DNA from: Streptomyces stelliscabiei
GTDB lineage: Bacteria > Actinomycetota > Actinomycetes > Streptomycetales > Streptomycetaceae
Length of the DNA: 64,000 bases
Assembly (NCBI RefSeq): GCF_014873495.1
Contig: NZ_JADBGF010000001.1
Span: 2,728,001 to 2,792,000, forward strand
Reading direction: 5' to 3'
The position numbers and the translations under genes were made by a program. The notes under the pieces are model-generated. The model was not told the DNA's origin. It did no database searches and saw only the letters and a program-made list of their open reading frames with translations. This document shows positions 44,015 through 54,612 of the stretch, one piece after another; the first letter of the stretch is position 1, and every line of letters begins with the position of its first letter.

Positions 44015-45154
44015 ATGGACCTGGCCCATCCCCCCGCCGACGAGGCCTTCCGCGCCGAGGCCCGCGCCTGGCTGCGCGCCCATGTCCCACCCGAGCCGCT
44101 GCCCTCCCTGGAGACGGCGGAGGGCTTCGCCGCCCACCGCCTCTGGGAGGCCGAACTGGCCGCCGACCGCTGGTCGGTGGTCGACTGGCCGGCCGCGTAC
44201 GGCGGCCGTGACGCGGGCCTGCTGCGGAGGCTGGTCTTCGAGGAGGAGTACTACGCGGCGGGCGCCCCGGGCCGGGTGGGCCAGAACGGCATCAGCCTCC
44301 TCGCCCCGACCCTCTTCGACCACGGCACCCAGGAACAGCGGGCCCGCGTACTGCCCCCGATGGCCTCGGGCGAGGTGGTGTGGGCGCAGGCCTGGTCGGA
44401 GCCCGAGGCCGGGTCGGACCTCGCCTCGCTCACCTCCAGGGCCGTGCGTACGGACGGGGGCTGGCTGTTGACCGGGCAGAAGACCTGGTCGTCGCGGGCC
44501 GCCTTCGCGGACCGGGCGTTCGGCCTGTTCCGCAGTGAGCCGGGCACCCCGAAACCCCATCAGGGCCTGACGTATCTGATGTTCGACCTGCGTGCACCGG
44601 GCGTGACGGTCCGCCCGATCGGCCGTCTGGACGGCAAGCCCGCCTTCGCCGAACTCTTCCTCGACGACGTGTTCGTGCCGGACGAGGACGTGATCGGCGA
44701 GCCCGGCCGGGGCTGGCGCATCGCCATGTCCACCGCCGGCAACGAACGCGGCCTGACGCTCCGCCCCCCGGGCCGCTTCCTGGCCTCCGCGGACCGGCTG
44801 CTCGGCCTCTGGCAGGCCCAGGGAAGCCCGGCGTCCGCCCGCGACCGGGTGGCCGACGCGGTGATCGGTGCCCGCGCCTACCAGCTGTTCACCTACGCGG
44901 CCGCCTCCCGCTTCCTGGAGGGCGCGCCGGTCGGCCCGGAGTCCAGCCTGAACAAGGTCTTCTGGTCCGAGCTGGACCTGACCCTGCACGAGACGGCACT
45001 CGACCTGCTCGGCGAGGAGGGCGAGTCGAGGGACACCGACTGGTCCGAGGGCTATGTCTTCGCCCTGGCGGGCCCGATCTACGCCGGTACCAACGAGATC
45101 CAGCGCGACATCATCGCCGAACGCCTCCTCGGCCTGCCGAAGGGCCGCCGCTGA
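44015..45154 (+). CDS. acyl-CoA dehydrogenase (FadE31-like)
   Basis: 379-residue FAD acyl-CoA dehydrogenase. WAQAWSEPEAGSDLASL and GGWLLTGQKTWSSRAAFADRAFGLF are FAD/substrate segments, and GPIYAGTNEIQRDIIAERLLGLP ends the protein. It resembles mycobacterial FadE31 along its length (for example GAPGRVGQNGISLLAPTLFDHGT). Such enzymes pair with a smaller partner in alpha2-beta2 complexes; the next gene is the likely partner. I chose ATG 44015 (AAGGGG upstream). A GTG at 43913 with GGAAGG 6 nt upstream would add 34 low-complexity residues. Confidence 0.87.
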   Translation: MDLAHPPADEAFRAEARAWLRAHVPPEPLPSLETAEGFAAHRLWEAELAADRWSVVDWPAAYGGRDAGLLRRLVFEEEYYAAGAPGRVGQNGISLLAPTLFDHGTQEQRARVLPPMASGEVVWAQAWSEPEAGSDLASLTSRAVRTDGGWLLTGQKTWSSRAAFADRAFGLFRSEPGTPKPHQGLTYLMFDLRAPGVTVRPIGRLDGKPAFAELFLDDVFVPDEDVIGEPGRGWRIAMSTAGNERGLTLRPPGRFLASADRLLGLWQAQGSPASARDRVADAVIGARAYQLFTYAAASRFLEGAPVGPESSLNKVFWSELDLTLHETALDLLGEEGESRDTDWSEGYVFALAGPIYAGTNEIQRDIIAERLLGLPKGRR

Positions 45155-45185
45155 TGCCTGATCCCCTCCTGAAGGGCCGCCGCTG

Positions 45186-46163
45186 ATGCGCTTCCTCCTG
45201 GACACCGAGCAGCGGGCGTTCGCCAAGTCGCTGGACGCCATGCTGACGGCGGCCGACACCCCGTCGGTCGTACGGGCGTGGGGGCGGGGCGAGCACCGGG
45301 CCGGGCGGGCGCTGTGGTCCCGGCTCGCGGAGGCCGGGGTCTTCGCGCTGGCGGCGCCGGAGGCGTACGAGGGGGTCGGCCCCCTTCCCGTCGAACTGGC
45401 CGTCGCCTTCGTGGAGCTGGGGCGGCACGCGGTGCCGGGCCCGCTCGTGGAGACGGCCACGGCGGCGGTCCTCCTGGCCTCCCTCCAGGACCCGAACCCG
45501 GCGGAGGGCCTGCTCCCGGCGCTGCTGTCCGGCAGGGCGATGGCCACGGCGGCGCCGGCGCCCGGGTCGTACGCGCTGGACGGGGACGTGGCGACGATTC
45601 GCCTCTCGATCGACCGGAGCAGGGGCGAAGTGCGCCTCTCCCCCGGCCACGGCCCCGTCCGGACCTCCCTGGACCCGGCCCGCCGTCTGACCCCCCTCTC
45701 CCCAGGCGGCGAACTCCTCCCCACGACCCCGGCCCCCCTCACCCATGCCCTCGCCTGGGCCCGTGTGGCCGTGGCCGCGCAAGCCCTCGGCGTGGGACTC
45801 GCGCTCCTGGACAGGACGGTCGTGTACGTCCGCCGGCGCACCCAGTTCGGCGTGCCGATCGGCTCGTTCCAGGCGGTGAAGCACCGGCTGGCGGACGCGA
45901 AGGTGGCCCTGGAGTTCGCGCGTCCGCTGGTCTTCGGGGCGGCGGTCACCCTGGACCCGGCGGACGCGGCGGCGGCCAAGGTGACGGCGTGCGAGGCGGC
46001 GTACGCGACCGCGCGCACGGCGCTGCAGCTGCACGGCGCGATCGGATACACGGCGGAGTACGACCTGTCCCTCTGGCTGACCAAGGCCCGGGCGCTCCGG
46101 ACGGCCTGGGGCACCCCGGCCGAGTGCCGCGCCGCCGTGCTCGACGCCGGTCGCCGCCGCTGA
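45186..46163 (+). CDS. small acyl-CoA dehydrogenase subunit (FadE32/FadE33-like)
   Basis: 325-residue acyl-CoA dehydrogenase, shorter than the usual 380 and lacking much of the middle domain, like the small subunits of alpha2-beta2 dehydrogenases in steroid catabolism. Visible: MRFLLDTEQRAFAKSLDAML, the C-terminal helical part RRRTQFGVPIGSFQAVKHRLADAKVALEFAR and LQLHGAIGYTAEYDLSLWLTKARAL. Likely forms a complex with the preceding FadE31-like protein. A 32-bp tandem duplication created the 31-bp spacer before it; earlier the genes may have overlapped (TGATG). Confidence 0.82.
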   Translation: MRFLLDTEQRAFAKSLDAMLTAADTPSVVRAWGRGEHRAGRALWSRLAEAGVFALAAPEAYEGVGPLPVELAVAFVELGRHAVPGPLVETATAAVLLASLQDPNPAEGLLPALLSGRAMATAAPAPGSYALDGDVATIRLSIDRSRGEVRLSPGHGPVRTSLDPARRLTPLSPGGELLPTTPAPLTHALAWARVAVAAQALGVGLALLDRTVVYVRRRTQFGVPIGSFQAVKHRLADAKVALEFARPLVFGAAVTLDPADAAAAKVTACEAAYATARTALQLHGAIGYTAEYDLSLWLTKARALRTAWGTPAECRAAVLDAGRRR

Positions 46164-46178
46164 TCCCCCGGGGCGCCC

Positions 46179-46898
46179 TCACGCGACGATGCCCTCGGCC
46201 CGAGCCGCCACCAGCCACTTCGGGAACTCCCCCACCAGCCGGTCGTACAACTCGCCGTCGGAGACGGCCCGCGGATCCGAGCCGGCATGGAAGAAGCCGG
46301 CGTTGTCGACGACGCGCTTCCCCGGGACGGCCAGGTCGTCGAGCCGGCGCAGGAAGTCGAACTGCCTGCTGGCGGGGTCGCCGAAGCCGATGAACTGCCA
46401 GAAGAGGGGGAGGCGGGCGGCTTTGCACATGTACCGTTCGGCGGCGAGCTTGCTGGTGGGCCCACCGTCCGTCTGGAACACCACGAAGGCCGGGTCCTCG
46501 GCGCCACAGTCGAGGTAGTGGTCGATGACGGCGTCCATGGCCAGGTGGTAGTCGGTCTTCCCCATGTGCCCGAGCCCGGCCACGATGCGATCGATCCGGC
46601 CGTGGTGATCGGCCAGGGCGATCTCCGTGACCGCGTCGACGCCGGTGGAGAAGAAGACGACGGGCACGCTGCCGTCGTCGTCGAGTTGCGCGGACAACCC
46701 GAGCACCCGGTCGGCGAGGGCCTGCACGCTGCCGTCCTTGTAGTAGGGCCGCATGGACCCGCTGTGGTCGATCACGAGATAGACGGCGGCCCGCTGCCCC
46801 CGCAGCCCGTGTCGGTCGAGGGAGGCCCCGGCCGCCTTGTAGAGGTCCACGAGGGCGGGGGCGGTCTCCAGCATCTTGGTGAGACTGATCGCGGACAT
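46179..46898 (-). CDS. von Willebrand factor A domain protein
   Basis: 239-residue vWA protein with an intact metal-ion site: DHSGS at 44-48, a Thr in GKTDYH and Asp in FQTDGG. Other family segments are VLGLSAQLDDDGSVPVVFFSTG and QFIGFGDPASRQFDFLRRLDDL, as in tellurium-resistance/TerY-like vWA proteins. No signal peptide, so cytosolic. Function unknown; vWA domains mediate metal-dependent protein contacts. It faces the acyl-CoA dehydrogenase gene and marks return to core genes. Confidence 0.87.
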   Translation of the reverse strand: MSAISLTKMLETAPALVDLYKAAGASLDRHGLRGQRAAVYLVIDHSGSMRPYYKDGSVQALADRVLGLSAQLDDDGSVPVVFFSTGVDAVTEIALADHHGRIDRIVAGLGHMGKTDYHLAMDAVIDHYLDCGAEDPAFVVFQTDGGPTSKLAAERYMCKAARLPLFWQFIGFGDPASRQFDFLRRLDDLAVPGKRVVDNAGFFHAGSDPRAVSDGELYDRLVGEFPKWLVAARAEGIVA

Positions 46899-47043
46899 AC
46901 GGCGGTCCTCCTGACCTCAGGGCCCTGCGGCAGCCCCGAGATTAAGGCACTCCCCCTGCCCCCTCTGTCCTGATCGTTCGCTATTTTGTTCGCCGCCGTC
47001 CTCACCGGCTCGTCATCAGCCCCGCACCCCCAAGGAGCCGGCC

Positions 47044-47973
47044 GTGGAACCCGAGTCCCCGTCGTCGTCCGAGCCCGTCGTCACCACCTGCTACCGCCAC
47101 CCGAAAGTGGAGTCGTACGTCCGCTGCACGCGCTGCGAACGGTTCATCTGTCCGGACTGCATGCGCGACGCGGCCGTGGGCCACCAGTGCCCGGAGTGTG
47201 TGAAGGAGGGCGCGAGAACGGTCCGGCAGGCCCGTACCGCCTTCGGTGGCCGGATCTCGGCCGTCCCGCTGGTGACGTACGTCCTGATCGGTCTGAACGT
47301 CATGGCCTACGTCGCCGAGCTGCTCCGCGAGCAGGTCGTGGACGACTTCGCGATGCTCGGCCGGGGGCTGCTCGGCCCGGACGGGCTGCACTACGTCTGG
47401 CAGGGCTCCTACCCCGCCGACTTCCGCCTCGAAGGGGTGATCGACGGCGAGTGGTACCGCCTCCTCACCGGTGCCTTCCTCCATCTCCCGCCCACCGAGG
47501 GCACGTTCGGCATCCTCCACATCGTGATGAACATGGTCACGCTGTGGAACGTCGGCAGGATCGTCGAGGCCCAGCTCGGCCGCGCCCGTTACCTCGCCCT
47601 CTATCTCCTCTCCGCTCTCGGCGGCTCCGTCCTCGTGCTCCTCCTGGCGCCCGACACCAGCACGGTCGGCGCCTCCGGCGCGATCTTCGGCGTGTGCACC
47701 GCGTACTACGTCCTGGCCCGCCGTCTGGGCGCCGACGCGGCCGGGCTCAACCGCTTCATGGCCGGTCTGCTGGTGTGGCTGGTCATCTCGGCGGTCGTGA
47801 CGTCCTGGCAGGGGCACCTCGGCGGCCTGCTGACCGGCGGTCTGACCGCCCTGGCGTTCGCCTACGCGCCCCGGGACCGGCGGCGGGTGCTGGTGCAGGC
47901 GGGGGCCTGTGCGGCGATGGCGGCGTTGTTGGTGGTGGCGGCGGTCCTCAGGGTCGCGGGGATGACGGCCTGA
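47044..47973 (+). CDS. rhomboid family intramembrane serine protease with zinc finger
   Basis: 309-residue membrane protease. The N-terminal B-box-type zinc finger (residues about 15-60: CYRHPKVESYVRCTRCERFICPDCM, then HQCPEC) precedes about six or seven helices. The catalytic serine is in GASGAIFG, the catalytic histidine in GHLGGLLTGG, and HIVMNMVTLWNVG is the conserved first-helix motif. It cleaves membrane-protein substrates within the bilayer; target unknown. The GTG start follows GGAG. Confidence 0.93.
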   Translation: MEPESPSSSEPVVTTCYRHPKVESYVRCTRCERFICPDCMRDAAVGHQCPECVKEGARTVRQARTAFGGRISAVPLVTYVLIGLNVMAYVAELLREQVVDDFAMLGRGLLGPDGLHYVWQGSYPADFRLEGVIDGEWYRLLTGAFLHLPPTEGTFGILHIVMNMVTLWNVGRIVEAQLGRARYLALYLLSALGGSVLVLLLAPDTSTVGASGAIFGVCTAYYVLARRLGADAAGLNRFMAGLLVWLVISAVVTSWQGHLGGLLTGGLTALAFAYAPRDRRRVLVQAGACAAMAALLVVAAVLRVAGMTA

Positions 47974-48066
47974 CCGAGCGGCGTCCTCCGGCGGCGGCTC
48001 CGCTCCCCGAGAGCCGGGCCGCCTCTCCTCCTCAGCCCCGCTCCCGCCGGCCCCGGACGTGCGACA

Positions 48067-48108
48067 GCGCCTGCCCAGTCGTCCGGTCGGGGACTGGCGG
48101 GCAGGCGC
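48067..48108. terminator. hairpin between rhomboid and gltD genes
   Basis: GCGCCTGCCC pairs with GGGCAGGCGC (10 bp), with an inner AGTC/GACT extension across a 3-nt bulge. It sits between convergent genes, 93 bp after the rhomboid stop and 51 bp beyond the gltD stop, so it can end both transcripts. Confidence 0.7.
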
Positions 48109-48158
48109 CGTCTGTGTTCCGTACGCCGTTGTACGGGACGTGTGGGGAGGTCCGGGGA

Positions 48159-49619
48159 TCAGACCATCAGCGAGCGGTCCGTCGGCCGGATCGGTGCCGG
48201 CAGTTCGCTCGCGCCCGTCAGGAAGCGGTCGCAACCCCGGGCCGCGGAGCGGCCCTCGGCGATCGCCCAGACGATGAGGGACTGGCCGCGGCCCGCGTCA
48301 CCGGCGACGAACACACCCGGCACGTTGGTCTGGAAGTCGGCGTCGCGGGCGATGTTGCCGCGCTCGTCGAGGTCCAGGCCGAACTGGTCCACGAGACCGT
48401 TCTCGCGGTCGGTGCCCGTGAAGCCCATGGCCAGCGTCACCAGCTGCGCGGGGATCCTGCGCTCCGTGCCCGGCTTGGGGGTCAGCCTGCCGTCGATGAA
48501 CTCGACCTCGGTGAGGTGCAGGAACTGGACGTTGCCGTCCTCGTCGCCCTCGAAGTGGGTGGTGGAGACGGAGTAGACCCGCTCGCCGCCCTCCTCGTGC
48601 GCCGAGGTGACCTTGTAGAGCATGGGGAAGGTCGGCCACGGCTGGTGCGGGGCACGGTCCTCGCCCGGCTGCGGCATGATCTCCAGCTGCGTCACGGAGG
48701 CCGCGCCCTGCCGGTGGGCGGTGCCCACGCAGTCCGCGCCCGTGTCGCCGCCGCCGATGACCACGACGTGCTTGCCCTCGGCCGTGATGGGGGGCGTCAC
48801 GAAGTCGCCCTCCTGGACCTTGTTGGCCAGCGGCAGGTACTCCATGGCCTGGTGGATGCCGGCCAGTTCGCGGCCGGGGACCGGGAGGTCACGGGCGGTG
48901 GTGGCGCCCGCGGCGATGACGACGGCGTCGTACCGCTTCTTCAGATCCGTGGCCTTGAGGTCGCGGCCGATCTCGATGCCCGTACGGAAGCGGGTGCCCT
49001 CCGCGCGCATCTGCTCGATGCGGCGGTTGATGTGCCGCTTCTCCATCTTGAACTCGGGGATGCCGTAGCGGAGCAGGCCGCCGACGCGGTCCGCGCGCTC
49101 GTACACCGCGACCGTGTGACCGGCCCGCGTCAGCTGCTGGGCGGCGGCCAGACCCGCCGGGCCCGAGCCGATGACCGCGACGGTCTTGCCGGACAGGCGC
49201 TCCGGGGCCTGGGCCGCGACGTCGCCGCTGTCCCACGCCTTGTCGATGATGGAGACCTCGACGTTCTTGATGGTGACGGCCGGCTGGTTGATGCCGAGCA
49301 CGCACGCCGACTCGCACGGGGCCGGGCACAGCCGCCCGGTGAACTCCGGGAAGTTGTTCGTGGCGTGCAGCCGCTCCGACGCCGCCGCCCAGTCCTCGCG
49401 GTAGGCGTAGTCGTTCCACTCGGGGATGAGGTTCCCGAGCGGACAGCCGTTGTGACAGAACGGGATGCCGCAGTCCATGCAGCGGGACGCCTGCTCCGAG
49501 ATGATCGGGAGCAGCGAACCCGGGACGTAGACCTCGTTCCAGTCCTTCAGGCGTACGTCGACGGGGCGGGACTTGGCGACCTCGCGCCCGTGGTTCAGGA
49601 AGCCCTTCGGGTCAGCCAT
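48159..49619 (-). CDS. gltD: glutamate synthase small subunit
   Basis: 486-residue NADPH-dependent subunit of GOGAT. The N-terminal Fe-S region is [30 protein letters not shown], the FAD site [15 protein letters not shown], and the NADPH site [20 protein letters not shown]; the C-terminus has [19 protein letters not shown]. It passes electrons to GltB for glutamate synthesis from glutamine and 2-oxoglutarate. Its start overlaps the gltB stop by 8 bp. Confidence 0.97.
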   Translation of the reverse strand: MADPKGFLNHGREVAKSRPVDVRLKDWNEVYVPGSLLPIISEQASRCMDCGIPFCHNGCPLGNLIPEWNDYAYREDWAAASERLHATNNFPEFTGRLCPAPCESACVLGINQPAVTIKNVEVSIIDKAWDSGDVAAQAPERLSGKTVAVIGSGPAGLAAAQQLTRAGHTVAVYERADRVGGLLRYGIPEFKMEKRHINRRIEQMRAEGTRFRTGIEIGRDLKATDLKKRYDAVVIAAGATTARDLPVPGRELAGIHQAMEYLPLANKVQEGDFVTPPITAEGKHVVVIGGGDTGADCVGTAHRQGAASVTQLEIMPQPGEDRAPHQPWPTFPMLYKVTSAHEEGGERVYSVSTTHFEGDEDGNVQFLHLTEVEFIDGRLTPKPGTERRIPAQLVTLAMGFTGTDRENGLVDQFGLDLDERGNIARDADFQTNVPGVFVAGDAGRGQSLIVWAIAEGRSAARGCDRFLTGASELPAPIRPTDRSLMV

Positions 49620-52600
49620 TGATCGCCGCCTCCATCATCTTCTCGGTGATCTCGGTCTCGGAGAGACCGGCCTGCTCGGCGGCGGCCTTGGCGGCGAGCA
49701 CTGCCTTGTACGTGCTGGGGATGATCTTGCTGAAGCGCGCCACGGCGACGGGCCAGTCGGCGAGCAGCTTCTCGGCGACGGTGGAGCCGGTCTCCTCGGC
49801 GTGGCGGCGCACCACGTCGTGCAGCCACTGCTTGTCGGTGTCGTCGAGGGCCTCGACGGCGCCCAGGTTGCCGACGTTGACGTTGTCGCGCTCCAGGTCG
49901 ATGACGTAGGCGATGCCGCCGGACATACCGGCCGCGAAGTTGCGGCCCGTCTCGCCGAGGACGACCGCGTGGCCGCCGGTCATGTACTCGCAGCCGTGGT
50001 CGCCCACGCCCTCGGACACCACCAGGGCGCCGGAGTTGCGGACGCAGAACCGCTCACCCGAACGTCCGCGGAGGAACAGCTCACCGCCGGTCGCGCCGTA
50101 GGCGATGGTGTTGCCCGCGATGGTCGAGAACTCGGCGAGGTGGTCGGCGCCCCGGTCGGGACGGACGATCACCCGGCCGCCGGAGAGGCCCTTGCCGACG
50201 TAGTCGTTGGCGTCGCCCTCCAGGCGCAGCGTGACACCGCGCGGGAGGAAGGCGCCGAAGGACTGGCCCGCCGAGCCGGTGAAGGTGATGTCGATGGTGT
50301 CGTCGGGCAGACCCGCGCCGCCGAACTTCTTCGTCACCTCGTGGCCGAGCATGGTGCCGACCGTGCGGTTGATGTTGCGGACCTTGATCTGGGCGCGGAC
50401 CGGCTGGGCGTCGGTGGCGTCCGAGGCGGCCAGCGCGTCGGCGGCGAGCTTGATCAGCTCGTTGTCGAGTGCCTTCTCCAGGCCGTGGTCCTGCTCGATC
50501 AGCTGGTGGCGCACGGCGCCCTCGGGCAGTGCGGGCACGTGGAACAGCGGTTCCAGGTCCAGGCCCTGCGCCTTCCAGTGGTCGACCGCGCGGGTCACGT
50601 CGAGCGTCTCGGCGTGGCCGACGGCCTCCTCGATGGAGCGGAAGCCCAGCTCGGCGAGGATCTCGCGGACCTCCTCGGCGATGAACTCGAAGAAGTTCAC
50701 GACGTACTCGGCCTTGCCGGAGAACCGGTCGCGGAGCACCGGGTTCTGGGTGGCGATGCCGACCGGGCAGGTGTCCAGGTGGCAGACGCGCATCATGACG
50801 CAGCCGGAGACGACCAGCGGCGCGGTCGCGAAGCCGAACTCCTCGGCGCCGAGGAGCGCGGCGATGACGACGTCACGGCCGGTCTTCAGCTGGCCGTCGG
50901 TCTGGACGACGATGCGGTCGCGCAGGCCGTTGAGCAGCAGGGTCTGCTGGGTCTCGGCGAGGCCGAGCTCCCAGGGACCGCCGGCGTGCTTCAGCGAGGT
51001 CAGCGGGGAGGCGCCCGTGCCGCCGTCGTGGCCGGAGATGAGGACGACGTCCGCGTGCGCCTTGGAGACACCGGCCGCGACCGTGCCGACGCCGACCTCG
51101 GAGACCAGCTTGACGTGGATCCGCGCCCGCGGGTTCGCGTTCTTCAGGTCGTGGATCAGCTGGGCCAGATCCTCGATGGAGTAGATGTCGTGGTGCGGCG
51201 GCGGGGAGATCAGACCGACACCCGGGGTCGAGTGACGGGTCTTGGCGACCCACGGGTAGACCTTGTGGCCGGGCAGCTGGCCGCCCTCACCGGGCTTGGC
51301 GCCCTGGGCCATCTTGATCTGGATGTCGTCCGCGTTGACCAGGTACTCGGAGGTCACGCCGAAGCGGCCGGAGGCGACCTGCTTGATCGACGAGCGCCGC
51401 GCCGGGTCGTACAGACGGTCCGGGTCCTCGCCGCCCTCACCGGTGTTGGACTTGCCGCCCAGCTGGTTCATGGCGATGGCGAGGGTCTCGTGCGCCTCCT
51501 TGGAGATGGAGCCGTACGACATGGCGCCGGTCGAGAAGCGCTTGACGATCTCGGAGACCGGCTCGACCTCGTCGACGGAGATCGGGGCGCGCCCCTCCGT
51601 CGCCTTGAAACCGAACAGGCCGCGCAGCGTCATCAGGCGCTCGGACTGCTCGTTCACGCGGTCCGTGTACTTCTTGAAGATGTCGTAGCGGCGCGTGCGC
51701 GTGGAGTGCTGGAGGCGGAAGACCGTCTCCGGGTCGAACAGGTGCGGCTCGCCCTCGCGGCGCCACTGGTACTCGCCGCCTATCTCCAGGGCGCGGTGGG
51801 CCGGCGCGATGCCGCTGGCCGGGTACGCCTTGGCGTGGCGGGCGGCGACCTCCTTGGCGATGACGTCGATGCCGACGCCGCCGATCTTGGTGGCCGTGCC
51901 GTTGAAGTACTTCTCGACGAAGTCGTCCGCGAGGCCGACGGCCTCGAAGACCTGGGCGCCCCGGTAGGAGGCGACGGTGGAGATGCCCATCTTCGACATG
52001 ACCTTGAGGACGCCCTTGCCGAGGGCGTAGATCAGGTTGCGGATGGCCTGCTCGGACTCGATGTCGGAGAGGAACGTTCCGGCGCGGACGAGGTCCTCGA
52101 CGGTCTCCATCGCCAGGTACGGGTTGACGGCTGCGGCGCCGAACCCGATGAGCAGGGCGACGTGGTGGACCTCGCGGACGTCACCGGCCTCGACGAGCAG
52201 GCCCACCTGGGTGCGCTGCTTGGTACGGATGAGGTGGTGGTGGACGGCCGCGGTGAGCAGCAGCGACGGGATCGGCGCGTGCTCGGCGTCGGAGTGGCGG
52301 TCGGACAGGACGATGAGCCGGGCGCCGTTGGCGATGGCGGCGTCGGCCTCGGCGCAGATCTCCTCGATGCGCGCGGCGAGGGAGTCGCCGCCGCCGGAGA
52401 CCCGGTAGAGACCGGAGAGCGTGGCCGCCTTCATGCCGGGCATGTCGCCGTCGGCGTTGATGTGGATGAGCTTGGCCAGCTCGTCGTTGTCGATCACCGG
52501 GAAGGGCAGGGTGACGCTGCGGCACGACGCGGCGGTCGGCTCCAGGATGTTGCCCTCGGGGCCCAGCGACGAGCGCAGCGAGGTGACGAGCTCCTCGCGG

Positions 52601-54222
52601 ATGGCGTCCAGCGGCGGGTTGGTGACCTGCGCGAACAGCTGGGTGAAGTAGTCGAAGAGCAGCCGCGGGCGCGAGGACAGCGCGGCGATCGGCGAGTCGG
52701 TGCCCATGGAGCCGAGCGGCTCGCCGCCGGTCTTGGCCATCGGCGCGAGGATGACGCGCAGTTCTTCCTCGGTGTAGCCGAAGGTCTGCTGGCGGCGGGT
52801 GACCGAGGCGTGGGTGTGCACGATGTGCTCGCGCTCGGGCAGGTCGGACAGCTCGATCTCGCCGGCCTCCAGCCACTCCGCGTACGGGTTCTCCGCGGCG
52901 AGCTGGGCCTTGATCTCGTCGTCCTCGATGATGCGGTGCTCGACGGTGTCGACGAGGAACATCCGGCCGGGCTGCAGCCGGCCCTTGCGAACGACCTTGG
53001 CGGGGTCGATGTCGAGGACGCCGACCTCGGAGCCGAGGACGACGAGGCCGTCGTCGGTGACCCAGTAGCGGCCGGGGCGCAGGCCGTTGCGGTCCAGGAC
53101 CGCGCCGACCTGACGGCCGTCGGTGAAGGTGACACAGGCCGGGCCGTCCCAGGGCTCCATCATCGTGGAGTGGAACTGGTAGAAGGCGCGGCGGGCCGGC
53201 TCCATGGAGTCGTGGTTCTCCCACGCCTCCGGGATCATCATCAGCACGGAGTGCGGCAGGGAGCGGCCACCGAGGTGGAGCAGTTCCAGGACCTCGTCGA
53301 AGGACGCCGAGTCGGAGGCGTCCGGCGTACAGATCGGGAAGATCCGGTCCAGGGTCTCCTGCGAGCCGAAGAGGTCCGAGGCGAGCTGGGACTCGCGGGC
53401 GACCATCCAGTTGCGGTTGCCCTTGACCGTGTTGATCTCGCCGTTGTGCGCGACGAAGCGGTACGGGTGGGCGAGCGGCCACGACGGGAAGGTGTTCGTG
53501 GAGAACCGGGAGTGCACGAGCGCGATCGCGGAGGCGAAGCGGCGGTCGGACAGGTCCGGGAAGAAGGGCTCCAGCTGGCCGGTGGTCAGCATGCCCTTGT
53601 AGACGATGGTCCGCGCGGACAGCGAGGGGAAGTAGACGTCGACCTCGCGCTCGGCGCGCTTGCGCAGCACGAAGCTCTTGCGGTCGAGGTCGATGCCCGT
53701 GGCGGGCGTGGCCGAGCCGTCGCTGACGAAGACCTGACGGAAGGAGGGCATCGTCGAGCGGGCCGTGGCACCGAGCAGCCCGGGAGCGACGGGCACCTCG
53801 CGCCAGCCGAGGACGGTCAGGCCCTCGTCGGCGGCGATGGCCTCGATCCGGGCCGCGGCCTCGTCAGCGCCGTGCTCGGGCAGGAAGGCGATCCCGACGG
53901 CGTAGGAGCCGGCCTCGGGCAGCTCGAAGCCGGCCACCTCGCGGAAGAAGGTGTCGGGGACCTGGGAAAGAATGCCGGCGCCGTCACCCGAATCGGGCTC
54001 CGAACCGGTCGCCCCTCGGTGCTCCAGGTTGCGAAGAACCGTGAGCGCCTGCTCGACCAGCGCATGGCTCGCCTCGCCGGTGAGGGTGGCCACGAAGCCG
54101 ACGCCGCAGGCGTCGTGCTCGTTGCGGGGGTCGTACATACCCTGCGCGGCAGGGCGAGCATCCATGAAGGACCACTTCTGGCCATTCGTGGAGTGCTGGG
54201 ACGGCTGGCGCGGCGTACGCAT
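49612..54222 (-). CDS. gltB: glutamate synthase large subunit
   Basis: 1536-residue GOGAT large subunit. A propeptide of 38 residues precedes the catalytic Cys39 ([10 protein letters not shown]) of the class II glutaminase domain. The central domain, FMN-binding synthase domain ([36 protein letters not shown]) and 3Fe-4S cluster cysteines ([21 protein letters not shown]) follow, then the GXGXG domain at the end. I chose ATG 54222, with GGGAGAG just upstream; in-frame ATG 54243 has no ribosome site. Two GlnR-like boxes upstream suggest nitrogen control. Confidence 0.97.
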   Translation of the reverse strand: MRTPRQPSQHSTNGQKWSFMDARPAAQGMYDPRNEHDACGVGFVATLTGEASHALVEQALTVLRNLEHRGATGSEPDSGDGAGILSQVPDTFFREVAGFELPEAGSYAVGIAFLPEHGADEAAARIEAIAADEGLTVLGWREVPVAPGLLGATARSTMPSFRQVFVSDGSATPATGIDLDRKSFVLRKRAEREVDVYFPSLSARTIVYKGMLTTGQLEPFFPDLSDRRFASAIALVHSRFSTNTFPSWPLAHPYRFVAHNGEINTVKGNRNWMVARESQLASDLFGSQETLDRIFPICTPDASDSASFDEVLELLHLGGRSLPHSVLMMIPEAWENHDSMEPARRAFYQFHSTMMEPWDGPACVTFTDGRQVGAVLDRNGLRPGRYWVTDDGLVVLGSEVGVLDIDPAKVVRKGRLQPGRMFLVDTVEHRIIEDDEIKAQLAAENPYAEWLEAGEIELSDLPEREHIVHTHASVTRRQQTFGYTEEELRVILAPMAKTGGEPLGSMGTDSPIAALSSRPRLLFDYFTQLFAQVTNPPLDAIREELVTSLRSSLGPEGNILEPTAASCRSVTLPFPVIDNDELAKLIHINADGDMPGMKAATLSGLYRVSGGGDSLAARIEEICAEADAAIANGARLIVLSDRHSDAEHAPIPSLLLTAAVHHHLIRTKQRTQVGLLVEAGDVREVHHVALLIGFGAAAVNPYLAMETVEDLVRAGTFLSDIESEQAIRNLIYALGKGVLKVMSKMGISTVASYRGAQVFEAVGLADDFVEKYFNGTATKIGGVGIDVIAKEVAARHAKAYPASGIAPAHRALEIGGEYQWRREGEPHLFDPETVFRLQHSTRTRRYDIFKKYTDRVNEQSERLMTLRGLFGFKATEGRAPISVDEVEPVSEIVKRFSTGAMSYGSISKEAHETLAIAMNQLGGKSNTGEGGEDPDRLYDPARRSSIKQVASGRFGVTSEYLVNADDIQIKMAQGAKPGEGGQLPGHKVYPWVAKTRHSTPGVGLISPPPHHDIYSIEDLAQLIHDLKNANPRARIHVKLVSEVGVGTVAAGVSKAHADVVLISGHDGGTGASPLTSLKHAGGPWELGLAETQQTLLLNGLRDRIVVQTDGQLKTGRDVVIAALLGAEEFGFATAPLVVSGCVMMRVCHLDTCPVGIATQNPVLRDRFSGKAEYVVNFFEFIAEEVREILAELGFRSIEEAVGHAETLDVTRAVDHWKAQGLDLEPLFHVPALPEGAVRHQLIEQDHGLEKALDNELIKLAADALAASDATDAQPVRAQIKVRNINRTVGTMLGHEVTKKFGGAGLPDDTIDITFTGSAGQSFGAFLPRGVTLRLEGDANDYVGKGLSGGRVIVRPDRGADHLAEFSTIAGNTIAYGATGGELFLRGRSGERFCVRNSGALVVSEGVGDHGCEYMTGGHAVVLGETGRNFAAGMSGGIAYVIDLERDNVNVGNLGAVEALDDTDKQWLHDVVRRHAEETGSTVAEKLLADWPVAVARFSKIIPSTYKAVLAAKAAAEQAGLSETEITEKMMEAAING

Positions 54223-54296
54223 CGGCTCTCCCGTCGTCGTCATCTGGCATATGCGTGTGCCGAGGGACGACGTTGGCCCTCTGCGTAAAGTGCAAA

Positions 54297-54312
54297 ATTT
54301 CGTGCAGGTTAC
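54297..54312 (-). promoter_or_regulatory. GlnR-like box, proximal to gltB
   Basis: On the minus strand GTAAC-N6-GAAAT, against the GlnR consensus gTnAc-n6-GaAAc, 75-90 bp upstream of the gltB start. It lies in a 390-bp gene-free gap (54223-54612) that is AT-richer than its neighbours. Confidence 0.55.
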
Positions 54313-54543
54313 ATGATGGAGCGGTTCTCGGGAAGCGGATACTTCGTCCCAACATGCGGACGCCACGGGTGCGGAGGGGTGCACCGCACGCGGTGGCGTG
54401 AACAGGCTTCGACAGGCGTGACCAGGGGGTCGACCGGACAGATCGATGTCGGCAGACCGGGGGGCGCAGAAGGCGTCGTCGCCACTGCTTTCAGTTGCTA
54501 GGCAGGCGTCATTGCCTGCGGCGCTTACGGCTCATGCCCAGCG

Positions 54544-54570
54544 GTTAAGCATTCGAAACCGCCTGGTAAC
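54544..54570 (+). promoter_or_regulatory. GlnR-like triple box, distal to gltB
   Basis: GTTAA-N6-GAAAC-N6-GTAAC with exact 11-bp spacing between half-sites, the arrangement of GlnR a-b-a sites. It lies about 320 bp upstream of gltB and 43 bp from the end of the VIT gene. Confidence 0.5.
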
Positions 54571-54612
54571 GACTATTTATGCGGTCCCTCGCATACGTAG
54601 CCATCCGATCCA

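Noticed and set aside
49573..54288. Open frame of about 1570 codons opposite gltB
   Set aside because: Antisense shadow of a gene whose identity is certain from its Cys, FMN and Fe-S motifs.
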